Source: Gammaproteobacteria bacterium (GTDB lineage: Bacteria > Pseudomonadota > Gammaproteobacteria > UBA9214). Taken from it: a DNA stretch of 27,305 nt. Below the pieces are notes generated by a model. It made no database searches and had not been told where the DNA came from. It saw nothing but the letters and a program-made list of their open reading frames with translations. Shown piece after piece: positions 1 through 6,149 of the stretch; position 1 is the stretch's first letter, and each line of letters begins with the position of its first letter. The stretch lies in assembly GCA_029864225.1 (NCBI GenBank), contig JAOTTU010000008.1, positions 1-27,305 on the forward strand, read 5' to 3'. A program made the position numbers and the translations under genes.

Positions 1-3
1 TGC

Positions 4-648
4 TCAGATGATTGTATAGGCCATGGCCAGGTGACTTACCAGTCGCCGGCCGGCCTCTTCCGCTGTGGCCCCGAAGGCCACGATACCGTCTTGGTGTCCA
101 CCCATGGAAAAGATACCCTTCTTTCTGACAGCCGTCTCCCTGAACAGGCGCTCTACCTCCAGGGCCATCGCCGGGGTGCCGTAGGCCACGGCCGGGTCCG
201 TTACTGGCAGGTGCAGGGTTTCGGCATGCTGCCAGATGTCCGCTGAATGCACATGCAGGATCACCCGGATGCCGGCATCAAGCGCATAGATCATGGCATG
301 CGTCAAGGATTCCGATGAGGGCCTGACCGGCCCTTCGGCGACGACCCGGTTGCGCTGTGGATAATACGCCGTGACGCTGCAGTAAGCGGATGCGTCCAGT
401 GTTGCGCGGCCGCCGGTCTGGGTGCCGCTGATCACGAAGGCGCGCTGCCCTGGCGCGGCATCGAACGGCGCAAGCCGCTGGCTGACATTGCCGAAGCCAT
501 AACCGCCGTAACGTTGCGGGTCCTGTCCGATCAGCTCGAGTTGCCAAAGTATCCTGCGCCAGGCGTTGAGCTCGCGCAGCATTTCCAGGGGCACGGGTGT
601 CGTGTTGCTGAAGTCCAGATCAAACTTGATGACGCCCTCTTCCTGCAT
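4..648 (-). CDS. Class II aldolase/adducin-family protein
   Basis: A 214-residue protein with the class II aldolase/adducin fold signature, the family of L-fuculose- and L-ribulose-phosphate aldolases and methylthioribulose-1-phosphate dehydratase. Visible are an SSES segment with a likely catalytic Glu113, a metal-binding H132-V-H134 pair, and a third candidate zinc ligand at His185 in the GGHQDG segment. These would hold a divalent metal that stabilises an enediolate intermediate. The length is normal for the family and no signal peptide is seen, so it is probably cytosolic. It starts at ATG 648 and lies 11 bp downstream of the DUF1499 gene, so the two may be co-transcribed. The neighbours do not point to a particular sugar phosphate, and I do not assign a substrate. 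The family call is firm; the reaction is open. Confidence 0.85.
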   Translation of the reverse strand: MQEEGVIKFDLDFSNTTPVPLEMLRELNAWRRILWQLELIGQDPQRYGGYGFGNVSQRLAPFDAAPGQRAFVISGTQTGGRATLDASAYCSVTAYYPQRNRVVAEGPVRPSSESLTHAMIYALDAGIRVILHVHSADIWQHAETLHLPVTDPAVAYGTPAMALEVERLFRETAVRKKGIFSMGGHQDGIVAFGATAEEAGRRLVSHLAMAYTII

Positions 649-659
649 CGCCGTTTTCG

Positions 660-1088
660 TTATTGTCCGGTAAACGCCCGGCGCAGACGTTCAACGCGTC
701 GCCGGTTCACGCCGAAGTCGCTGTGTCCCGTGCGCGCGGCCGAACGCACATGAATGAGCTGTTCTTCCGGTACCAGCAGGAATTCCACGTCATCGATAAA
801 GCCGAATACCCGGCTGCGCGCCTCCGCATGCAGGTAGTTCGCATCCTCTTCCACGATGCTGGTGCGCTGCTGTGACAGGATGGCTGACCTGAGTTGGTCC
901 CAGGCCGTTTGCGCGCTGCCTGTAAATGCAAAAGGTTTGATGGCATGTTGCCCGTCATCCGCCTGGCTGGATACGCAGTTCGGTGATTGCGGACAAGCGG
1001 CTAACTGCCTGGCTACCCGGGCTGTGGTGGCACTGGTCATCAGGGTCGCGACTATCAGGATGGCGGTGATTGATCGAGTGGCGAACAT
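660..1088 (-). CDS. DUF1499 domain secreted protein
   Basis: A 142-residue protein that matches the DUF1499 family as I know it. It has the CPQSPNCVSS block (residues 32-41), then a PFAFTGSAQTAWDQL segment, YLHAEARS, FIDDVEF and the terminal RSAARTGHSDFGVNRRRVE stretch. A hydrophobic N-terminus (about residues 7-28) suggests a signal peptide or membrane anchor, so the mature domain probably sits in the periplasm. The molecular role of DUF1499 is unknown and nothing here adds one. It is 11 bp upstream of the aldolase-like gene and 63 bp downstream of the NlpC/P60 gene, all on the minus strand, so a loose three-gene unit is possible. Confidence 0.87.
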   Translation of the reverse strand: MFATRSITAILIVATLMTSATTARVARQLAACPQSPNCVSSQADDGQHAIKPFAFTGSAQTAWDQLRSAILSQQRTSIVEEDANYLHAEARSRVFGFIDDVEFLLVPEEQLIHVRSAARTGHSDFGVNRRRVERLRRAFTGQ

Positions 1089-1151
1089 GCGCGCATCACT
1101 ATAACGAGCGCATGTGGGATATGTAAACAGGGCGCCGGCGCTGGATTACTG

Positions 1152-1670
1152 CTAATAGCGTCCTGCAGCGATCAGGCGCTGCTGCCAGTAGGGATTGTCG
1201 AGGCTGGCGTAGGACACCCGTTTCCCGCTCGAGGGGGCATGTATGAACTGTCCGTTACCGGTATAGATGCCGACGTGGGATACCCTGCGATAGCCGTGTT
1301 TGAAGAACACCAGGTCCCCGGGCTGAATACGTGTCAAGGCGATAGGTGTGGCGTGATGCCGCTGCGCCGTGGTCGTGCGGGGTACCGCCACGCCTGCCTG
1401 GCGGTAGGCGTAATACACCAGGCCGCTGCAGTCGAAGCCGCGCGGGCTGGAACCGCCATAGTGGTATGGAGTTCCCAGCAGGCGGGTGGCGACGGTAACG
1501 GCCGGGTGCTCGACGGTTGCCGGTTGCACACCGCTGGCAGGTGTGCCGTGGCGTGCCGGCGGGTGGCTACTGCAGGCAGCCAACAACCCGCACAATCCCA
1601 GGGCAAGCCACAACTGCCGTGTACCTCGAAATCGTTGGAAAGACCTGCCCATGGCGCGCCGCCCCTGCAT
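1152..1670 (-). CDS. NlpC/P60-family lipoprotein, putative peptidoglycan endopeptidase
   Basis: A secreted cysteine peptidase of the NlpC/P60 family, which cuts peptide stems in peptidoglycan. Numbered from the longest frame (start 1703), the protein has a lipobox LAAC with the lipidated Cys at 44, then the catalytic core: Cys92 in FDCSG, His143 in SHVGIY and His155 in FIHAPSSG. That is the full C-H-H triad, so it should be active. I chose the ATG at 1670 because a GGAG lies 8 nt upstream; the first ATG of the frame (1703) gives an overlong n-region, and the ATG at 1652 is a possible alternative. It resembles the small lipoproteins of the Spr/NlpC type. A likely site of action is the periplasm, anchored to the outer membrane. 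It diverges from the sulfur-globule-like gene across an AT-rich intergenic region. Confidence 0.9.
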   Translation of the reverse strand: MQGRRAMGRSFQRFRGTRQLWLALGLCGLLAACSSHPPARHGTPASGVQPATVEHPAVTVATRLLGTPYHYGGSSPRGFDCSGLVYYAYRQAGVAVPRTTTAQRHHATPIALTRIQPGDLVFFKHGYRRVSHVGIYTGNGQFIHAPSSGKRVSYASLDNPYWQQRLIAAGRY

Positions 1671-1846
1671 GATGACTGCTCCAGATATATCGGCGCCCTG
1701 CACGGAGGCTTGACTTGGCAGCTAATGAAAAATTAAAAAACAGATATATATAGGCTAATTATCAAGTTATTTATAAAGATAGCTCCAGGCCACCTCAACG
1801 CCGTGACGCTGCCCACCGGCACCCACCAGACGAGCCAGAGAGCGGT

Positions 1847-1860
1847 TTGACCTGGATCAA
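1847..1860 (+). promoter_or_regulatory. FNR/CRP-type site upstream of the sulfur-globule-like gene
   Basis: The sequence TTGACCTGGATCAA matches the FNR consensus TTGAT-N4-ATCAA at nine of ten conserved positions. It sits in the AT-rich gap between the divergent NlpC/P60 and Gly/Tyr-rich genes. Its centre is about 84 bp upstream of the transcription start predicted from the TATACT box, close to a class I activator position. Binding is inferred from sequence only, and other FNR/CRP family members share this half-site. Confidence 0.45.
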
Positions 1861-1924
1861 ATAATCATTGAATAGGTCGCATCAACTGCCCTTTCGGGGC
1901 TAGGAACAGCGACATTATTTTGTC

Positions 1925-1930
1925 TATACT
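1925..1930 (+). promoter_or_regulatory. Predicted -10 box of the sulfur-globule-like gene
   Basis: TATACT lies about 75 bp upstream of the ATG at 2006 and is close to the sigma-70 -10 consensus. No good -35 hexamer is present at the right distance, which fits a promoter that needs an activator. The remainder of the 335-bp gap (1671-2005) is AT-rich and otherwise featureless to me, apart from the FNR-like site and the Shine-Dalgarno GGAGGG at 1992-1997. Confidence 0.45.
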
Positions 1931-2005
1931 TTTAGCTACCTTTGCCGGTTACGATCTGCCAGGCAGTGGTATTCAGGTAATCAACAATAACGGAGGGAAA
2001 ACGTA

Positions 2006-2296
2006 ATGAAGAAAATTACGAAGCTTGTCGCTGCCATCGTCGTAGCCGGTGCAGCTTCATTGGGCGCCAGTACGGCGAGTGCCTGGTGGGGCAATGATTA
2101 CTACGATGGTCCCTGGGGCGGTGGCCCCTGGGGTTATCCGGGCTACGGCTGGGGTGGTTACCCCGGCTACGGCTGGGGTGGTTATCCGGGCTACGGCTGG
2201 GGTGGTTATCCGGGCTACGGCTGGGGTGGTTATCCCGGCTACGGTTATGGTGGCTATGCAGCGCCAGCCGCACCGGCGACCAGCACGGCTAAGTAA
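2006..2296 (+). CDS. Gly/Tyr-rich secreted repeat protein, sulfur globule protein-like
   Basis: A 96-residue protein with a clear Sec signal peptide, probably cleaved after ASA at residue 26. The mature part is almost wholly Gly, Tyr, Trp and Pro. Residues 43-82 are five tandem octapeptides, four of GYPGYGWG and one of GYPGYGYG, ending in an Ala/Pro tail. This composition and a secreted location are typical of the sulfur globule envelope proteins (Sgp) of Allochromatium and relatives, which coat stored sulfur in the periplasm. The annotation rests on that resemblance; low-complexity Gly/Tyr proteins also occur in other surface roles. Start ATG 2006 has a strong Shine-Dalgarno (GGAGGG). It is monocistronic: its own promoter, then a rho-independent terminator 33 bp after the stop. 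No sox or dsr genes are seen in the window. Confidence 0.6.
   Translation: MKKITKLVAAIVVAGAASLGASTASAWWGNDYYDGPWGGGPWGYPGYGWGGYPGYGWGGYPGYGWGGYPGYGWGGYPGYGYGGYAAPAAPATSTAK
2132..2251 (+). repeat. Five in-frame 24-bp tandem repeats
   Basis: Each unit encodes one octapeptide of the Gly/Tyr-rich protein. The copies differ at only a few, mostly third-codon, positions, so the array is conserved at the DNA level as well as the protein level. Such near-identical repeats are prone to gain or lose units by slippage. Confidence 0.9.
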
Positions 2297-2329
2297 ACTG
2301 GTGTAGCTGCATTCCTGCATGCAAAATAC

Positions 2330-2356
2330 AGGCGCACCTTCGGGTGCGCCTTTTTT
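2330..2356 (+). terminator. Rho-independent terminator of the sulfur-globule-like gene
   Basis: A perfect 9-bp stem (AGGCGCACC paired with GGTGCGCCT) closes a TTCG tetraloop and runs into a T tract at 2351-2356. It lies 33 bp after the stop codon of the Gly/Tyr-rich gene, the textbook layout of an intrinsic terminator. Confidence 0.92.
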
Positions 2357-2364
2357 GTTGCCTA

Positions 2365-2464
2365 CAGGGACGTAGGTACATTGCGTGCGCAGGGATGCGC
2401 AGGAGCGATGCGCCTCAGGGACGTAGGTACATTGCGTGCGCAGGGATGCGCAGGAGCGATGCGC
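2365..2464. repeat. Two tandem 49-bp direct repeats
   Basis: Positions 2365-2413 and 2416-2464 are identical over 49 bp with a 2-bp spacer. Each unit itself holds repeated TGCGC and AGGGATGCGCAGGAGCGATGCGC-like words. They lie just beyond the terminator. The pair looks like a small intergenic repeat family, not a CRISPR, since there are only two copies and no spacer. The rest of 2465-2566 shows nothing I recognise. Confidence 0.85.
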
Positions 2465-2566
2465 TTAAAAGGACGGTCGTTCTCACACTGCCATGTGCTT
2501 CACGACACGTGTAGCTCCCAGAAATTCGCCCACGACATTCTTACATCCTGTACATCAACATGGGCC

Positions 2567-4291
2567 TCAGTACGGTCTTGCGGCCGGGTAGTTGCGGAAG
2601 GGTCCCTGGCCATCGAATACCGGTGGCTGGATCACGGGCCACCCTTGCCGTTCCCCGGTGTCAGGCAGTTTTCCCGCCTGGTAGGCTGCCAGGACCCCAC
2701 CGAGCCGGGCCGCTTCACCGGGCATGGACCAGGCAACTTGCATCAACACCTCTTCCAGGGTCGCGGCTGCCTGTTCAAACCGGTCATTGACGGCACAGGC
2801 GAGTGCCAGCACTTCCAGGTGCGGCGGAATGCGTTGTTCCTTGACCAGTTGCTCCGCCAGGCGCAGCGCTTCCTGCGGATTGTTTACCCGCGGGTCGCTG
2901 CCGGTTGCCAGCAGACGGACCAGCAGGCTGCGGAAGATCGCCTGCTCGGGAAAATAATCCACCGCGTCCTTGAGGGTCTCCATCAGTGTGCTGTCGGAGG
3001 CACCGGAATTGATCAGTGCGCCGAGGTAAGGGATATAGGCCGCCGAATAGCGCGCATCGGCCGCCAGGGCCTGTTGATAATGCGGCGCTGCCTGCTGAGG
3101 GTCCTGCTGGCGGAAATGGTGATTGCCGAGGTAATAATGCGCCCCGGCATGCGCCGGTTCATGCTCCAGTACCCGGTGGTAATAGTCCAGCGCTCGAGAG
3201 CTATCACTCCCCTCCTCTGCCAGGATCCCGAGCAGGAACAGCCCCAGGGTATTGTCCGGCTGCAGGCTGATGGCGCGCTCGAGGGTCGTCCGGGCTTCGA
3301 ACACGTTACCGGTCAGGTAAAGGGTGCGTGCATAGCTGACCAGCGCGATGGCATTGTCCGGATCCTCTGCCAGACCCTGGGCAAAGTGTTCCCGGGCCGC
3401 ATCATGGTCATGCTGCTTGATTGCCTTCATGGCACGGTTGAAGTGGACGTAGGCACCGCTCTTCATCGCCTTGAGACGCTCGATCTGGGGGTCCCTGATT
3501 TCGGGCAGCACGTCGCCGCGTAACGCCAGGTGGGTTCTGGCCTCTGCGTTGCGCTGCACGGCACGCAGGGCCTGTGCCAGGGAGTAATGAACCCGGGTCG
3601 CACCGGGGTCCGTCTCCAGTGAGCGACTGAGGTACGCGATGGCAGCCGCGTAGTCGCGCTGCAACAGGGCGATCTGTCCCAGCCCGTAGAGGGAGGCGGC
3701 TTCCAGCCCGCTCTCGTTGACGACTTCTTCATAGGCCGCGCGGGCCTTGTCGAGTTCGTTGAGGTCGAGCAATGCATCCGCGAGTCGCACGACCAGGGCC
3801 TTATAGGCGGGTTTCAATGTGCGTGCCTGCTGATAGCGCTGCACGGCAAGTGGCATGCGCCCGGTCGATGCGGCCTGGTAGGCGGACAGATAGACCCAGC
3901 GGAAATTGTCGGGCTCAAGGGCGATGGCATTTTCGTAGCACTGGCCCGCAACCCGCGGCAGGGCATAGACCTGGTAGAGTGCGCCCAATTCACCATAGGC
4001 GGCCGCGAGGTCGCGTGCTGTTGCCGGCTCCAGCAACGCGGCATTGACCAGTGCACGGGCTTCCTCTAGACGTAAGCGGGTAGCATCATCCAGGTTGTCG
4101 AACTTCGGCAGTAGCACGGCCTTAAGGCCGTGTGTGCTCCAGTCTGCAGGAGGCTCTGCAACGGCATCGACAGCATGGGCAACCTGCGACCAGGCCAGCA
4201 GGCACAAGCAGAAAAAAGGTGTCAGGAACCTTTTTCCATCCTTGCTATGGGCGTTATGTTTTGCAGTTGTTTTATAAATGGTTCCTGACAC
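2567..4291 (-). CDS. Secreted tetratricopeptide-repeat protein of the CRTAC1/cytochrome operon
   Basis: A 574-residue protein made almost entirely of TPR helices after a signal peptide that ends at VAHA (residue 40). TPR motifs with the usual A-x-x-Y-x-x-A-L-x-L-x-P pattern run from about residue 90 to 540, for example YENAIALEPDN and YHRVLEHEPAH. TPR arrays are protein-binding scaffolds, so this is likely a periplasmic or surface partner protein. It is the last gene of the operon with the CRTAC1 protein and the membrane cytochrome. The GTG start (4289-4291) sits 1 bp past the stop of the CRTAC1 gene. Oddly, the first 25 codons lie inside a 79-bp inverted-repeat element (4216-4294), so part of the signal peptide is encoded by a repeat insertion. 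A TTG further in is a possible alternative start but would leave a very short signal peptide. Confidence 0.85.
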   Translation of the reverse strand: MSGTIYKTTAKHNAHSKDGKRFLTPFFCLCLLAWSQVAHAVDAVAEPPADWSTHGLKAVLLPKFDNLDDATRLRLEEARALVNAALLEPATARDLAAAYGELGALYQVYALPRVAGQCYENAIALEPDNFRWVYLSAYQAASTGRMPLAVQRYQQARTLKPAYKALVVRLADALLDLNELDKARAAYEEVVNESGLEAASLYGLGQIALLQRDYAAAIAYLSRSLETDPGATRVHYSLAQALRAVQRNAEARTHLALRGDVLPEIRDPQIERLKAMKSGAYVHFNRAMKAIKQHDHDAAREHFAQGLAEDPDNAIALVSYARTLYLTGNVFEARTTLERAISLQPDNTLGLFLLGILAEEGSDSSRALDYYHRVLEHEPAHAGAHYYLGNHHFRQQDPQQAAPHYQQALAADARYSAAYIPYLGALINSGASDSTLMETLKDAVDYFPEQAIFRSLLVRLLATGSDPRVNNPQEALRLAEQLVKEQRIPPHLEVLALACAVNDRFEQAAATLEEVLMQVAWSMPGEAARLGGVLAAYQAGKLPDTGERQGWPVIQPPVFDGQGPFRNYPAARPY

Positions 4292-4294
4292 CTT
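4216..4294. repeat. REP/MITE-like inverted-repeat element overlapping a start codon
   Basis: A 79-bp element bounded by a perfect 15-bp inverted repeat, AAGGTGTCAGGAACC at 4216-4230 and its complement at 4280-4294, with 49 bp between. The GGTGTCAGGAACC motif resembles repeats I associate with REP-type elements mobilised by RayT (Y1 tyrosine) transposases; that link is from memory, not tested. The element contains the first two bases of the CRTAC1 stop codon and the GTG start plus N-terminal codons of the TPR gene. Confidence 0.8.
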
Positions 4295-6122
4295 AGTGCC
4301 CAGCAGCCCGGCTCACGCTGACGACGCGGTCGACCGTTTCGACCGGGACATCCTGCACCTGGCCATCCGGCCAGGTGACGGTTAGTTTGTCCACCAGTAC
4401 GGTATCGCCCAGCCCGAAGGTCACCGGCAACTCGACCTGGGAGAGGTAACTGCGCGTGGGCATGACATGGCGGCGCTGGGTGATGCCGGCGGCGGTCAGT
4501 TCCACCCGGGCGCCGATCACACCCGCGCCGGGGCCCTCCTCGAAGGCCACCCGCAACCAGTGGTTTCCCAGTTGCTGGTCGTTGCGGAACAGTCTGGCGC
4601 GCCGACCGCTCTGGGTGACCACGATGTCCAGGTCGCCATCGGCGTCGATATCGGCATAAGCGGCAGCGCGGCCGACCAGGGGTGTGGCCAGGTCCCCGAT
4701 CTCCTTGATATGAACAAAGCGGTTGCGGCAGTTGTCCCCGCAGTTCCAGAACAACTGGGCGGGCTGGGCATAGGTCTGGCTGGGTTGCACGACGTTGATC
4801 TCGCTCTCCAGGTGGCCGTTCGCCTGGAACAGGTCGAGCCGGCCGTCGAGATCATAATCGAAGAAGAACAGCCCGAAGGTCAGGGCCAGGCGCGAGGCGG
4901 GTCCGAAGCCCTCGAGGATGGCCTCATCGGCGAACGGTGCCCGCCCTTCAGCGGTGACGAACAGGGAACTCATTTCGTTCGCGAAGTTGCCGATGCCGAT
5001 GCCCAGGTCGTCGGTGTTGCGGAAATAGGCCGCATCGATACCCATGGCCCCGGTGGCCTTGCCGTTGCGGTCGAAGGCGACCCCTTCCAGTGCGCCGATT
5101 TCCTCGAAGTGGCCGTTGCCCAGGTTGTGGTAGAGGAAATTTCTGACCGTGTCGTTGGCCACGAACAGATCGATCCAGCCGTCATTGTCATAGTCCACCG
5201 GTGCGACCGCCAGGGCCTTGCCTTGCGGCAGGCCGCTGACCGGATCGTTCACGATGATGCCGGCGGCATGCGAGACATCGGTGAACAGGCCGTTACCCTC
5301 GTTGCGGTAGAGGCGATTGTTGGTCCCGGTGAAGTGGTTGGGGGCACCGATGGCCCGGCCCAGCCCGGTGAGCTGAAAATCGATCTCCAGGTCGAGCTTG
5401 CGTGACCACAACACGTAGTTGCCGACAAACAGGTCCAGGTCATGGTCGTTGTCGTAGTCGATGAACGTCGCAGCGGTACTCCAGTCACTCTCCAGCCCCG
5501 AGACCTGTGCTGCGGCTGTGACATCCACGAACTGCCCGGCATTGTTCCTGAGGAGGATGTTCTCACCCAGCGCCGTGATATACACGTCCGTCCAGCCGTC
5601 AGCGTCATAGTCACCGACCGCTACCCCCATGCCGTAGCTGGTGATGGCGAGCCCGGTTGCTTCAGTCACGTTGCTGAAATGGCCGTGGCCGTCATTCTGG
5701 TAGAGCGCCAGGGTCGGTGCCGGTTGCTGTGGATGCTCCGACCACCAGGTCGAGTTGACCAGCAGCAGGTCCTGGTCGGCGTCATTGTCATAGTCGAGGA
5801 AGGCCACCCCGCTGCCGATGGCCTCGGGCATGAGCTTTTCACCCTGGCTGCCGTTGACATGCACGAAGTCGATTCCCGCTGCCTCGGTGACGTCGGTAAA
5901 GGCGACAACGGGCGGACTGTGCAGCGGTGTAGCGGTCCCGATGATCGGGCCGGAGACCACGGCCTCCTCGATCCGTTCCGGTTCCACGGTCTCGCGTGAC
6001 AGGTACCAGAGACCCGCACCGCCAAGGGCCAGCACCAGGATAAAGCCCAGGGAGCGGTAAAATGCCGTGCGGATGATGGCCTCGCTGCGGTATGTCTGTT
6101 TTGCTGAAGTGTCTGCTTTCAT
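4293..6122 (-). CDS. CRTAC1-family protein: membrane-anchored FG-GAP/VCBS propeller with ASPIC/UnbV domain
   Basis: A 609-residue protein with an N-terminal hydrophobic anchor (about residues 24-41), then a series of FG-GAP/VCBS blades from about residue 73. The family motif FTDVTEAAGIDF is present at 75-86 and many calcium-binding D-x-D-x-D-x-x-D loops follow, such as DYDNDADQD. The last 95 or so residues form an ASPIC/UnbV domain, with GNHWLRV, the G-x-G-A-R-V-E-L segment, FGLGD and VTWPDG. The fold is a calcium-stabilised beta-propeller known from integrin-like and CRTAC1 proteins; no enzymatic role is established. It should face the periplasm or cell surface. It is the middle gene of the operon: 27 bp after the cytochrome gene and abutting the TPR gene. 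Two other proteins of this type are encoded at 19-24 kb. Confidence 0.9.
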   Translation of the reverse strand: MKADTSAKQTYRSEAIIRTAFYRSLGFILVLALGGAGLWYLSRETVEPERIEEAVVSGPIIGTATPLHSPPVVAFTDVTEAAGIDFVHVNGSQGEKLMPEAIGSGVAFLDYDNDADQDLLLVNSTWWSEHPQQPAPTLALYQNDGHGHFSNVTEATGLAITSYGMGVAVGDYDADGWTDVYITALGENILLRNNAGQFVDVTAAAQVSGLESDWSTAATFIDYDNDHDLDLFVGNYVLWSRKLDLEIDFQLTGLGRAIGAPNHFTGTNNRLYRNEGNGLFTDVSHAAGIIVNDPVSGLPQGKALAVAPVDYDNDGWIDLFVANDTVRNFLYHNLGNGHFEEIGALEGVAFDRNGKATGAMGIDAAYFRNTDDLGIGIGNFANEMSSLFVTAEGRAPFADEAILEGFGPASRLALTFGLFFFDYDLDGRLDLFQANGHLESEINVVQPSQTYAQPAQLFWNCGDNCRNRFVHIKEIGDLATPLVGRAAAYADIDADGDLDIVVTQSGRRARLFRNDQQLGNHWLRVAFEEGPGAGVIGARVELTAAGITQRRHVMPTRSYLSQVELPVTFGLGDTVLVDKLTVTWPDGQVQDVPVETVDRVVSVSRAAGH

Positions 6123-6149
6123 GGTGGATACGATACGGGAGTCTCGGAG

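Noticed and set aside
2132..2464. CRISPR array
   Set aside because: The 24-bp units are coding and contiguous with no spacers, and the 49-bp pair has only two copies with a 2-bp gap.
2381..3523. A 380-codon open frame on the plus strand
   Set aside because: It lies antisense to the TPR gene, starts in the 49-bp repeats and has no recognisable domain; open antisense frames are common in GC-rich genes.
4467..5405. A 312-codon plus-strand frame
   Set aside because: Antisense shadow of the CRTAC1 gene. Its Val/Gly/Glu-rich translation reflects the repeated Asp codons on the other strand.
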